Assembly: GCA_027858965.1 (NCBI GenBank)
Contig: JAQIBS010000068.1
Location: 1-34,103, forward strand
Length of the DNA stretch: 34,103 bases
From: Kiritimatiellia bacterium
GTDB taxonomy: Bacteria > Verrucomicrobiota > Kiritimatiellia > RFP12 > UBA1067
Reading direction: 5' to 3'
Shown here: piece after piece, positions 8,236 through 17,174 of the stretch
How positions within the stretch are numbered: the stretch's first letter is position 1
Layout: each line of letters begins with the position of its first letter
Position numbers and translations under genes: made by a program
The notes under the pieces: model-generated
What the model was told of the DNA's origin: nothing
Seen by the model: the letters and a program-made list of their open reading frames with translations, nothing else
Databases searched by the model: none

Positions 8236-9774
8236 ATGCACTCTTCTAATACACAGAGTGAGTTTGATAATAAAAAGATAACTATTCTGTTAATTGATGA
8301 TAATCAGGTTAACAATAAACTTGTGGCATCAATATTGATGCCACAAGGTTATAATATTTATATTGCAGATAATGGTGACTCAGGAATAAAGCTGGCATCT
8401 CAAATGATGCCGGACATGATTCTGCTTGATATAATGATGCCTGAAATCAGTGGTTTCCAGGTCTGTAAGCATCTAAAAAACGATCCGGCCACCAAAGACA
8501 TTCCCATTATTTTTATCACGGCGGATTCATCTGTTACCTCCCAGACAAAATGCTTTCAGCTGGGCGGCAGCGACTTTATTACCAAACCCATTGTTGATGT
8601 AGTCCTGATTGAACGGATCAAACACCAAATAAAGCTTAACCAGAACCAACGGAGGCTGGAAACCCTTAACCATTACTACGAACTTGCGGAACATCTCTCT
8701 GATACCGGTTTCTGGGCATGCCATGATATTCAAACTAAGCACAACTTCACCTTTTCCAATCAACTGGGCGAAATCCTGGATCTAAAAGAAAAGAATGACG
8801 CATACAGCAATTTCAATCTGGACTCCATTACTGCTATTATGGGGAACAGTAAAGACCCCATTACAAGAAATGAACACAAGAAAAAATGGATTAAAACCAT
8901 TAAAAAGGGTGGGGATTTCGATGAAGTCTGTCATTGCAACCTATCCAGCCACACGAAATACATTCGAATGTGCGCCCATTTCGACAGACCTGGCCCTGAT
9001 ATATTCAATGCTTTTGGTGCTATTCAAGACATTTCGCAGGTAATCAATACAGAAAATGAACTTTCCATGCTCAAATCTCAGTTTGAAGAGATGACAACCA
9101 AGCAACACATGGTTGAAGCCAACACCCAGCTGGCACACGAATTAAACCAACCACTGGCGGCAATCAACCTTAACATCAATTATATACGTCAATTAATTGA
9201 CGACGCCCCCTCCAACAATAACAAACTCAATGATGCCATTAATGATATTGCATCAGATGTTAACAGAGCCACCAATGTTGTTAAAAACATCCGGCGTATT
9301 CTGCACAAAGAACCAGTTGCAATCAGCAAGTTTGACCTTAACGAACTAATTGATGAAACGATTTATGTATTCAACAGAGAACTTCTGAAGAAAGAGATTA
9401 ATCTTATATACGATCATGAGGATGAACCTTGCATAATCCGTTTTAACAAAACAGGGCTGCAACAGGTAATCGTTAATCTTCTTAAGAATGCAATTGAAGC
9501 CATTGATCACGGCAATATTGACTCACCCATGATTAAAGTAACTAAGGAAATAACCCCTGGTCAAACCAATATTTTCATATGTGATAATGGACCCGGAATA
9601 AAAGAAGAAAACAAAGAAAATATTTTCAAACAGTACTACACCAGCAAAAAGGGCAATACAGGCATGGGTCTTGCAATCTGTAAAGCACTGATGAAAGAGA
9701 TTGAAGGAGACATTGAGTTGATTGGAGCTTCTAATGTTAAAAAAACCTGCTTTAAAATCATCATCAAAACTTAA
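8236..9774 (+). CDS. Soluble hybrid histidine kinase, REC-PAS-HisKA-HATPase
   Basis: The 512-residue protein has no membrane segment. An N-terminal receiver domain (about 14-130) contains D21, D22, phosphoacceptor D65 and K117. A middle region (about 145-275) is PAS-like by length and by its GFWACHD and GAIQDISQV ends. The dimerisation/phosphoacceptor helix carries H301 in LAHELNQPLAAI, the H-box type found in FixL-like kinases. The ATPase domain follows with N box NLLKNAIEAI, DNGPGI and GMGLAI. It probably autophosphorylates H301 and passes phosphate to the upstream regulator. Because the receiver is N-terminal, the kinase may itself be controlled by another kinase. Signal unknown. Confidence 0.88.
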   Translation: MHSSNTQSEFDNKKITILLIDDNQVNNKLVASILMPQGYNIYIADNGDSGIKLASQMMPDMILLDIMMPEISGFQVCKHLKNDPATKDIPIIFITADSSVTSQTKCFQLGGSDFITKPIVDVVLIERIKHQIKLNQNQRRLETLNHYYELAEHLSDTGFWACHDIQTKHNFTFSNQLGEILDLKEKNDAYSNFNLDSITAIMGNSKDPITRNEHKKKWIKTIKKGGDFDEVCHCNLSSHTKYIRMCAHFDRPGPDIFNAFGAIQDISQVINTENELSMLKSQFEEMTTKQHMVEANTQLAHELNQPLAAINLNINYIRQLIDDAPSNNNKLNDAINDIASDVNRATNVVKNIRRILHKEPVAISKFDLNELIDETIYVFNRELLKKEINLIYDHEDEPCIIRFNKTGLQQVIVNLLKNAIEAIDHGNIDSPMIKVTKEITPGQTNIFICDNGPGIKEENKENIFKQYYTSKKGNTGMGLAICKALMKEIEGDIELIGASNVKKTCFKIIIKT

Positions 9775-9832
9775 TGGGATACCAACAAACGGAATGTTGC
9801 TGTAAGACTCTTAATATTATACAATTAGCATT

Positions 9833-10363
9833 ATGAAAACTTTAACAGCAGTTTTGTCGCTTTTTATCTCATTCGGATTTGCGCAGGGGCGGGGAAATAA
9901 AATATGTTTTGAAGCCGAGAGTGCACAACGCCTCGAAGATCCAGTATGCATTCTTTCCAATAACATTCAGAACACATCCGGCAATGTCATATCAATCAAG
10001 GAAGGTGCTGGAAATCCCCCAAAACGTTGTGAAGGTCTGGCATCCTACACCTTTGACCTTCCCACCAAAGGATCATACACACTCTGGTGCCGGGTCTGGT
10101 GGGGAGGAGAGTGCAGTAATTCATTTACCGTCAAACTCAATAATGCCCCCTCCATCCTTTTTGGCGAAGATGCCACCTACAAAGCTTGGCACTGGGTTAA
10201 ATATCCGATTTCACGTACGAGTCCTAAAATCAATTTAAAAGCAGGCAGGCAGGCATTAACTATTGAGAATCGTGAAGATGGAATCATGGTGGATCAGATT
10301 ATTCTAAGTTCCGACAAACGATTTGTACCCGTTGATATTGAGAGCACCGGCACATTCAAATGA
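9833..10363 (+). CDS. Secreted CBM6/35-like carbohydrate-binding protein
   Basis: The 176-residue protein has a signal peptide (MKTLTAVLSLFISFGFAQG) and then a single beta-sandwich-like domain. FEAES near the N-terminus, YTLWCRVWWGG in the middle, and a final GIMVDQIILSSD strand are the usual marks of CBM6/CBM35-type and related modules in PVC secreted proteins. No catalytic domain is attached. Its stop overlaps the next start (ATGA), coupling it to the Wzy/ligase-like membrane protein, so it may act in surface polysaccharide assembly or binding. The ligand cannot be predicted. Confidence 0.65.
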   Translation: MKTLTAVLSLFISFGFAQGRGNKICFEAESAQRLEDPVCILSNNIQNTSGNVISIKEGAGNPPKRCEGLASYTFDLPTKGSYTLWCRVWWGGECSNSFTVKLNNAPSILFGEDATYKAWHWVKYPISRTSPKINLKAGRQALTIENREDGIMVDQIILSSDKRFVPVDIESTGTFK

Positions 10364-11583
10364 CAAACGAAATCAAGCAAACTATTTTTGGCCGAATCTT
10401 TTTTTATCTGGCATGCATAACCATTCTGATTGCCCCCGCCCAATGGTCGGTGGAGCTTAGAAAAGGGCTGTATCTATCACCGGCAGACATAACTCTGACG
10501 CTTGCAGCTGGCATATGGCTAGTGGACATTGCCCTCAGAAGAGAGTGGAAGGAGTTTCTGCGATTGCCACCATGGAGCCATCTGATTTTTATTGCCTGTG
10601 CCGGCGCTTCTATGCTCTTTACCTCTGATAAGCTCTCTGCCATCAAAGAGCTGGTTCAATACATTGAATATTTCATCGTTGGTTATATCGTTTTTGATAC
10701 ATTTATTCATAAATATCCCAATGCAGTGAAAATACTTCTGTTTCTACTTGTCACCGTATTAACCGGAATAACAGCGCTTGCAGCTGTCCAATACTTCAAT
10801 TTAGATCTGGACGATCTTGACGTACGAGGGACATTTGGCAACCGCAATGTGCTCGCGGGATTCTTTGCCCTGGCCCTGCCGCTACTCTTTGCCTGCCTGA
10901 TTGAAACCCGCTCATGGATTACAAAAATACTGCTGAGTCTGCTACTGCTGACAGCTCTGTCAGTGAACCTCTCAGGAGCATCCTATATTGCCATTGCGAT
11001 TACCATTATTATAATTGCTGCTCGTAATGGACTTAAATGGTTTATTCCCGCCGCCACAGTTTTAATTCTATGGCAGAGTCAGGTGCTACCTCGCCTACCA
11101 CGGGAAAATGATCTCGTACATTTCCATTCCATGGCACTCTACTGTGATGACGGCACTGTTGCACGACGTTACCCTGACTGGCAGGCGGCAGGTAGCATGA
11201 TCCTGACAAATCCCTTTCTAGGTATTGGCCCAGGCAACTACCAAAAGCATGTCGGACAGTACTATGATAACATCCCCCGCAAGACCGGCCCCTCGGAGCC
11301 TGATATCCAGAACATGCACCTAGTCATTGCCGCATCCATGGGAATCCCCGCGCTGCTGGCATTTTTAGCCATGTTCATTGCTCCCTTCAGCGAGGAAAAC
11401 ATTTTCCCAATGAAGCACTGCACCCTAATTCATGGGGCTATAGGCTCATTAGCAGCCTTTGCTTTCACTGCAGCGTGGCACCCTCTTTTAGTCAGAGGCA
11501 TCGGCCTGCCTTTTGTACTGCTGCTTGTATTCACACAATATCTAGTTAAAACAGAGGCAATCAATGGAAGTTGCATCGAATAA
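10360..11583 (+). CDS. O-antigen ligase / Wzy-like polytopic membrane protein
   Basis: The 407-residue protein is mostly hydrophobic, with around ten membrane segments and one large extracytoplasmic loop (about 240-325). The loop contains NPFLGIGPGNY followed by IQNMHLVIAASMG, the pattern of the Wzy_C/O-antigen-ligase family. The upstream TM region contains GTFGNRNVLAGFFALALP, also typical. Family members polymerise or ligate lipid-linked glycans at the periplasmic face. The start overlaps the CBM-like gene by 4 nt, and the acyltransferase gene starts 20 nt before its stop, so the three are very likely cotranscribed. Ligase and polymerase cannot be distinguished here. Confidence 0.75.
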   Translation: MTNEIKQTIFGRIFFYLACITILIAPAQWSVELRKGLYLSPADITLTLAAGIWLVDIALRREWKEFLRLPPWSHLIFIACAGASMLFTSDKLSAIKELVQYIEYFIVGYIVFDTFIHKYPNAVKILLFLLVTVLTGITALAAVQYFNLDLDDLDVRGTFGNRNVLAGFFALALPLLFACLIETRSWITKILLSLLLLTALSVNLSGASYIAIAITIIIIAARNGLKWFIPAATVLILWQSQVLPRLPRENDLVHFHSMALYCDDGTVARRYPDWQAAGSMILTNPFLGIGPGNYQKHVGQYYDNIPRKTGPSEPDIQNMHLVIAASMGIPALLAFLAMFIAPFSEENIFPMKHCTLIHGAIGSLAAFAFTAAWHPLLVRGIGLPFVLLLVFTQYLVKTEAINGSCIE

Positions 11584-13393
11584 AGATTATAAAATTTTCA
11601 AAATCACCCCGGATAATATTAAGAATCCAATTCTCAGGTTTTTAACTAGAATCTTTGGCCCAATGCTGGAAAAGGCTATCGGTCTGGGAGAGCTGAATGA
11701 GATCTACAAAAATGCATGCCAGTTGCCTGATGATGAGTGCTTTTGCGAGCGTCTTTTAAAGGTCATGAATATTGAGCTGGATATCAAAGAGGGTGCCCTT
11801 GAAAGCATCCCAACAGAGGGGCCGGTTCTGGTTACATCTAACCATCCCTTTGGCGGAATCGACGGTATCATCCTGCTGGCCTGCCTACGACGCAACCGCA
11901 AAGATGTAAAAGCTATGGTTAACTATATGCTAAGTGTCATCCCGGAGATGCGGGAAATGTTTATCTATGTCGACCCCTTCATCAGCAAAAGCGCTGTTAA
12001 GACAAATCTTCGCCCTATGCGTGAGTGCATGACATGGCTTAAAGAGGGACATCTTCTTTTTGTCTTTCCATCCGGAGAGGTTTCAAGCTATGACAAAGCA
12101 CAAAAAATAATCAGGGATCCAGATTGGAATACAGGCATAGCAACGCTGGCCCGTAAAACCAATGCAACAGTGATGCCTATGTTTGTCAAAGGCTCTAACA
12201 CAAAACTCTTTAATCTGGCAGGGATGATACACCCCAGATTACGTACCATTCTCCTTCCGCGCCAACTTATCAAAATGTATAACGAAAAAATCACGATTGA
12301 AATAGGGTCTCCGGTAATTCCCAAAGAGATGAAAGAGAGCTTCAAAACCAGCAAGGACCTGTTGCAATACATCCGCCTGCGCACATATATTCTATCCGCC
12401 CGAGACAAGCAAAAAAATAAGATCAAATATCCTAAGTTACAACCGAAATCAAAACCGATGGAGCCAATTGTAGAGCCCATCCCCGTAGAACAGCTCAAAG
12501 CCGAGCTGGAGTCCCTGCCGGATGATTGTTTTCTTTGCTCATCCAACGCACTTAACACCTACATTGCAGATCGCAGACAGATACCGAATATCATCCATGA
12601 AATCGGCCGTCTACGCGAGGTTACCTTCAGGGAGGTTGGCGAAGGAACCGGCAATTCGATCGACCTCGACCCTTTTGATGAATACTACCTGCACCTGTTT
12701 ATATGGGACACCAATGAGGAGAGACTGGTCGGATCCTACCGCATAGGTTGTACCGACAAAATAATAGCAGACCTCGGAGTGAAAGGCCTCTATACCCATA
12801 CTCTTTTCAAATTCAACAGCAGGCTCACTGATGCCATCACCCCCGCACTTGAAATGGGGCGTTCTTTCATCCGCAAGGAATACCAAAAAACATACGCATC
12901 CCTATTCATGCTATGGAAAGGCATATCCATCTACATAAGCCGCAATCCGCAATACCGCATCCTATTCGGTCCTGTCAGCATAACCAACGACTACAACCAG
13001 GTCTCCAAAGATATGATCCTGACAACACTGCGCCTGAAATATATGAACCACAAGCTCACACATCTGGTTAAAGCGGCAACCCCCCCCAAGACACCCTCTA
13101 AAGCAGAGTGGAATCTCCCTTCATACGCCTCGATCTTCCAAGACATTGAACATATGTCAAATTGTGTTTCAGAGATTGAAGAGGACGGCAAGGAAATCCC
13201 CATTCTGCTACGCCAGTACATAAAAATGGGTGGCGAAATTCTTGCTTTCAATGTAGACCCCGCATTCAGTTCAGTTATAGATGCCCTTATTATGGTTGAT
13301 GTATCTAAAACACCAATGAAAATTCTCAAACGCTATATGGGAAGTGAAGCAGCTTCACAATACATGGAATATCAGGAAACCCATAAACAATAA
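11564..13393 (+). CDS. Bifunctional acyltransferase, PlsC-like + OlsB-like (OlsF-type)
   Basis: This 609-residue protein joins two acyltransferases. Residues about 80-290 form a PlsC/OlsA-like domain: NHPFGGIDG (H94, D100) as catalytic block and FPSGEVS as acceptor block. Residues about 300-470 form a GNAT-related OlsB/hemolysin-like domain, with LREVTFREVGEGTG, a DPFDEYYLHLFIWD segment and LEMGRSFI. This order matches OlsF, which makes ornithine or glycine-type aminolipids by N-acylation (C-terminal domain) then O-acylation (N-terminal domain). Residues 490-609 extend past the GNAT domain and look like a second conserved part of the OlsB-like half. An AGAGG precedes the ATG, which lies inside the end of the previous gene. 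Confidence 0.75.
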   Translation: MEVASNKDYKIFKITPDNIKNPILRFLTRIFGPMLEKAIGLGELNEIYKNACQLPDDECFCERLLKVMNIELDIKEGALESIPTEGPVLVTSNHPFGGIDGIILLACLRRNRKDVKAMVNYMLSVIPEMREMFIYVDPFISKSAVKTNLRPMRECMTWLKEGHLLFVFPSGEVSSYDKAQKIIRDPDWNTGIATLARKTNATVMPMFVKGSNTKLFNLAGMIHPRLRTILLPRQLIKMYNEKITIEIGSPVIPKEMKESFKTSKDLLQYIRLRTYILSARDKQKNKIKYPKLQPKSKPMEPIVEPIPVEQLKAELESLPDDCFLCSSNALNTYIADRRQIPNIIHEIGRLREVTFREVGEGTGNSIDLDPFDEYYLHLFIWDTNEERLVGSYRIGCTDKIIADLGVKGLYTHTLFKFNSRLTDAITPALEMGRSFIRKEYQKTYASLFMLWKGISIYISRNPQYRILFGPVSITNDYNQVSKDMILTTLRLKYMNHKLTHLVKAATPPKTPSKAEWNLPSYASIFQDIEHMSNCVSEIEEDGKEIPILLRQYIKMGGEILAFNVDPAFSSVIDALIMVDVSKTPMKILKRYMGSEAASQYMEYQETHKQ

Positions 13394-13417
13394 GATCCTG
13401 ACGAATAGTAGTACAAT

Positions 13418-15091
13418 ATGCTCCAACACCTTTCAGTAAAAAATTTAGCTATTGTCGAAGAAGCAAGTATCTTCTTCGGCAAGGGGCTTAACATAATCAC
13501 AGGAGAAACCGGTGCCGGTAAATCTGTGTTGATGGGAGCTCTGAATCTGGTGTTGGGCCAGCGGGCTGATAAAACGACAATACGTACAGGAGCAGATGAG
13601 GCCAGAGTTGAGGCTCTTTTCACCCTCGCCAGCACAAACACCATTGACACCCTCTTAATAGAACGCGACATTCCTGCCTGCGAAGAGGGGCAGCTGCTTA
13701 TCAAACGCACCATATCTTTGCAAGGGCCTGGGCGAACCTACATCAACGACTCACCAGTCACACAGCAGTCGCTGCGAGCCATAGCCCCGCTACTGGTAGA
13801 TATACACGGTCCCTACGACCAGCAATCGCTTCTTAAACCTGAGTTCCAGCGTTCACTTCTGGATGCCTACGGCGCCTGCGTGACCCCGCTAAAAGCATAC
13901 CGTAAAAGTTGGTATGCACTGAAGGAACTCAAATCTGAACTTAATGAAATAACCTCCGACACAATAGATATAGCTGAAGAAATAGACCGGCTCAACTACA
14001 TCATTGGTGAGATCAAGGATGCATCACTCACTGAAGCGGATGGGGATGAGTTAATAGAACAGCACACACAGGCAGCCAATGCGGAGACCATCATCTCGAT
14101 TGGATCAGAGATCTCCGAGAGTATTATTGAAAGCGATATATCCGCCTTCAACCAGATGCTGGAAGCACAAGCTAAAAGTAACGAGCTCAGCCGAATCTTT
14201 CCCGAAGCAGAAAAATGGTTAACGGATATCAAAAGTTCAATCCTACAAATGCAGGAAATCGGGAGCACCATTGCCGATCATCTCAGCCGAATTGAAACCG
14301 CCCCGGGTCACCTGCAGCAACTTGAAGATCGCATGGCTCTGGTGCAAAATCTGAAACGCAAATATGGAGGCTCTATTCAAGCCATCCATGAATCTCTTGC
14401 AATCCATGAAGAACGACACAACAACCTTTTCAACCGGACAGAGAAGATCGAAGATCTTCAAAATCGTATTAATGCAGAACGGGCCGACCTCCTTAAGCGG
14501 GCATCAACCCTTACAAAGAGCCGCAAAAAAGCTACGTCAAAACTGGGTAAAGCTATTACAGATGCTCTCCAGGATCTGGGATTCCTTAATGCAGAGTTTA
14601 CCATTGCAATAAAAGCTGCAAGCCCCGCATCACACGGCGCTGATGAAATAATTTTCGAATTTGCACCCAACCCCGGCGAACCGCCACGGCCTCTCAAAGC
14701 AATTGCCTCCAGCGGCGAGATCGCAAGAGTGATGCTGGCTGTTAAAGCCGTTCTGGCCACCCATGACAGCATCCCTGTTTTAGTCTTTGATGAAATTGAT
14801 GCAAACATCGGAGGTGAAGTCGGCCGTGCGGTTGGACAAAAGCTAAAGCATGTCGCCAAATCCCATCAGGTTATCTCTATTACCCATCTACCTCAATCGG
14901 CAGTATATGGAGAACAGCATGTCAAGGTCTCAAAAGAGGTGGTTAATAAACGCACCAAAATGACCGCTGAAATACTCAATCCTGAACAACGAGTTGATGA
15001 AATTGCTCGTATGCTAGGAGGCAAAGGGCTGACATCCGTGATTGAAAATCATGCACGAGAGATGCTGGAATCTGCCACCGCGGGCCATTGA
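13418..15091 (+). CDS. recN: DNA repair ATPase RecN
   Basis: The 557-residue length matches RecN. Walker A is GETGAGKS (G29-S36). Long coiled-coil arms follow (about 150-360). The ABC signature is ASSGEIARVMLAVK near residue 430, and Walker B is VLVFDEIDANIGG about 20 residues later. RecN is an SMC-like protein that gathers broken ends during double-strand-break repair. The gene sits 24 nt after the acyltransferase stop, without a strong ribosome binding site of its own. A perfect 9-bp hairpin follows the stop. Confidence 0.95.
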   Translation: MLQHLSVKNLAIVEEASIFFGKGLNIITGETGAGKSVLMGALNLVLGQRADKTTIRTGADEARVEALFTLASTNTIDTLLIERDIPACEEGQLLIKRTISLQGPGRTYINDSPVTQQSLRAIAPLLVDIHGPYDQQSLLKPEFQRSLLDAYGACVTPLKAYRKSWYALKELKSELNEITSDTIDIAEEIDRLNYIIGEIKDASLTEADGDELIEQHTQAANAETIISIGSEISESIIESDISAFNQMLEAQAKSNELSRIFPEAEKWLTDIKSSILQMQEIGSTIADHLSRIETAPGHLQQLEDRMALVQNLKRKYGGSIQAIHESLAIHEERHNNLFNRTEKIEDLQNRINAERADLLKRASTLTKSRKKATSKLGKAITDALQDLGFLNAEFTIAIKAASPASHGADEIIFEFAPNPGEPPRPLKAIASSGEIARVMLAVKAVLATHDSIPVLVFDEIDANIGGEVGRAVGQKLKHVAKSHQVISITHLPQSAVYGEQHVKVSKEVVNKRTKMTAEILNPEQRVDEIARMLGGKGLTSVIENHAREMLESATAGH

Positions 15092-15094
15092 GGC

Positions 15095-15119
15095 AATCGT
15101 CGAACTACACTCGACGATT
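15095..15119. terminator. Perfect 9-bp hairpin after recN (no T tract)
   Basis: AATCGTCGA (15095-15103) and TCGACGATT (15111-15119) are perfect reverse complements around a 7-nt loop, starting 4 nt after the recN stop. The lack of a following T run makes it a weak terminator at best; it could instead be a dispersed palindrome. Confidence 0.4.
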
Positions 15120-15193
15120 ACATGTGGAACATTGAATGTGAAATGTAGAATATATTGCTTCGCAATGCCCTACTAATTAGAACAAATATCAGT

Positions 15194-16939
15194 ATGTCAA
15201 TCAATCAACAGAGCTTTTTCCTTAGATCCGGCGGCGAATATCTCGCATGCACCGCGCTTATTCCAGAGTACGCTAAAGGGGCTGTAATAATGCTATCCCC
15301 CTTTGCAGAGGAGCGCAAAGGAACCCTGCCCCTCTTTCTGCAGATTGGCCGTAAGCTACATGCAGAGAATATCGCCACATTAATCTTTGATTGGCATGGA
15401 TCAGGCGATTCATCTGGCGATTTTGAATCTGCAACCCCAGAGCAATTCCGGAACGACTTCAAGGCCGCTCTAACCTGGTTACGCACAACCTTACCAGATA
15501 TGCCGGTAACAGCCATTGGCGTACGGCTCTCTGCCACCCTGCTGACGCAAATTGCAGCTGACATACCGTATTTAGAAAACATAGTTTTAATTTCACCGAC
15601 AACAGGATTTGAGTTCATACGCCAGCTTCTGCAACGTCGCATGGTTAACGACATGGTTGCCTATGGCAAAGCAATTGAAAGTAGAGCCTCGCTACTTGAA
15701 CGGCTGAAAAAAGGTGAGTCCATTGATCTTGATGGATATATCTTCTCAGCCAGTTTTCACAGCTGGATAGAAGGGATATCAATATCCAATATTCAACATC
15801 CTCCTACGCCAAAGCTACGGCGGACAAGTCCAACATCCTCCTACGCCAAGACTACGGCGGACAAGTCCAACGTCCCACAAACTCTCCTGATACCCGGCGG
15901 TCACAGCAAAAAAACGGTGATGGAGATTAGCGAACATCTATCAGATGCAGAAACAGCTGAAATTCGTTTTCCCCCGTTCTGGAATACGGTCGGCCATGTG
16001 GATCTTAATGAACTTATAGAGTGCATTGCAAAATGGGTAAACGCAAAGCAAGCGACTCCATCCATTTACGCCAAGGGCTGCAACCTAACAATGCCAGAGT
16101 CTGTTCCCGGAATGCAGCTTATCAACATAGCTAAATCCTGTGATAGTGAGAAAAACATCATCCGTGCCGCAATTAACACTCCTATCAGCACACCACAAGC
16201 CGGAGTCCTCTTTCTGCCAGGCTGGTCAGGCGACCGCACTGGCCCGCACCGGCTCTTTATGCAGCTGGCCCGTAAACTGAATAATTCTGGTTATCTCTGC
16301 ATGCGACCCGATTTTCAGGGACGCGGGTTAAGCGATGGCTGTCATGCAGATGCCTCCATTGCATCCATGGCCGAAGATGCGGCTGAGGCACTGGCAGATC
16401 TAAAGGAACGTCTGCCTGCTGACATGCCGATTTATGTGGCAGCCATCTGCTCAGGTTGCAAGGTTGCCATTACCCTGGCAGCAAAGCACCCGGAGATCAA
16501 CAAGTTACTTCTGCTCTCAGCGGAGTCAATGGGATCTCTGCGCAGTAGCAAGACAGACTCGAATAAAACAAAGAGAGCTTTGCACACATACATCAAAAAA
16601 CTGACACAGCTAGAGACATGGAAAAAGATCCTGACCGGAAAAATTCAGACAAAGATGGTTACCAAAGCGCTTGTTAAACATGAGACCCGCTCAGATGACG
16701 AATCCGAAACTGAAGATTACACACTCGCAAAGTTTAAAAGTTTTTCAAATCCAGTTCACTTTGTTTTCGGAGGATCTGATCCGGATGCCTCCGGCTCTAT
16801 GGCGGCCTACAAAGCATACTGCGAAGATCATTCAATCCCCCACTCCATTCACCTTATTCCACATGCCGGCCACAGCTACTACAGCGCAAAGTGGAGCAAT
16901 GAGGTATTGAAAACGAGTATTCATTTCCTGTATAATTAA
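15194..16939 (+). CDS. Fusion of two exosortase-associated-type alpha/beta hydrolases
   Basis: From the ATG at 15194 the protein has 581 residues. The first half has SPFAEERKGTLP, FDWHGSGDSSGDF and IGVRLSATLL, resembling exosortase-A-associated hydrolase 2. The second half (from about 300) has LPGWSGDRTGPHRLF, MRPDFQGRGLSDG and AAICSGCKVA, resembling associated hydrolase 1. Those are usually neighbouring genes in PEP-CTERM/exopolysaccharide loci; here they are one polypeptide. The first elbow lacks the usual GxSxG serine, as in that family. Residues about 196-225 are encoded by a short dispersed-repeat insertion that splits the first domain. A TTG at 15155 could extend the protein, but lies in repeat-like sequence. 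No strong ribosome binding site is visible. Confidence 0.6.
   Translation: MSINQQSFFLRSGGEYLACTALIPEYAKGAVIMLSPFAEERKGTLPLFLQIGRKLHAENIATLIFDWHGSGDSSGDFESATPEQFRNDFKAALTWLRTTLPDMPVTAIGVRLSATLLTQIAADIPYLENIVLISPTTGFEFIRQLLQRRMVNDMVAYGKAIESRASLLERLKKGESIDLDGYIFSASFHSWIEGISISNIQHPPTPKLRRTSPTSSYAKTTADKSNVPQTLLIPGGHSKKTVMEISEHLSDAETAEIRFPPFWNTVGHVDLNELIECIAKWVNAKQATPSIYAKGCNLTMPESVPGMQLINIAKSCDSEKNIIRAAINTPISTPQAGVLFLPGWSGDRTGPHRLFMQLARKLNNSGYLCMRPDFQGRGLSDGCHADASIASMAEDAAEALADLKERLPADMPIYVAAICSGCKVAITLAAKHPEINKLLLLSAESMGSLRSSKTDSNKTKRALHTYIKKLTQLETWKKILTGKIQTKMVTKALVKHETRSDDESETEDYTLAKFKSFSNPVHFVFGGSDPDASGSMAAYKAYCEDHSIPHSIHLIPHAGHSYYSAKWSNEVLKTSIHFLYN
15777..15867. repeat. Intragenic dispersed-repeat cluster with a 37-bp tandem duplication
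   Basis: Two 37-nt units (15794-15830 and 15831-15867) contain CTACGCCAAAGCTACGGCGG and its near-identical variant (AAAGC against AAGAC). They are preceded by AATATCCAATATTCAACA, which matches the intergenic repeat near 24445 on the opposite strand. Since 37 is not a multiple of three, the copies are read in different frames within the hydrolase gene (HPPTPKLRRTSP, then TSSYAKTTADKS). Confidence 0.85.
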
Positions 16940-16944
16940 AGTAT

Positions 16945-17100
16945 ATGAAACATAATAAAATCATAGTTTACACATGGATCCTTTTTCTTTCATTTTTCGT
17001 TTTCATAAAGCAATCACGAGCGGCATTCGCGGCAGCATTCGAATTATCCATCGGAACAGCGAAAGAACTGGCCGGTTTCCGTCGTGCTGGTGAATCCTGA
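16945..17100 (+). CDS. Candidate 51-residue single-pass membrane protein
   Basis: An ATG five bases after the hydrolase stop opens a 51-codon frame ending in TGA. Residues 6-22 (IIVYTWILFLSFFVFIK) form one hydrophobic helix, followed by an alanine-rich stretch and a basic tail. No Shine-Dalgarno is visible and I do not recognise the family. It may be a real small protein, a remnant, or chance. Confidence 0.3.
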   Translation: MKHNKIIVYTWILFLSFFVFIKQSRAAFAAAFELSIGTAKELAGFRRAGES

Positions 17101-17174
17101 AATAGGCGACTTTACGTTTTAACCAGCAATGCTATACAATAGTCAAATCTTGATATCCCCCTTGAAAAATATAT

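Noticed and set aside
15777..15867. CRISPR-like tandem repeat
   Set aside because: Only two units, directly adjacent without spacers, and inside a coding sequence.
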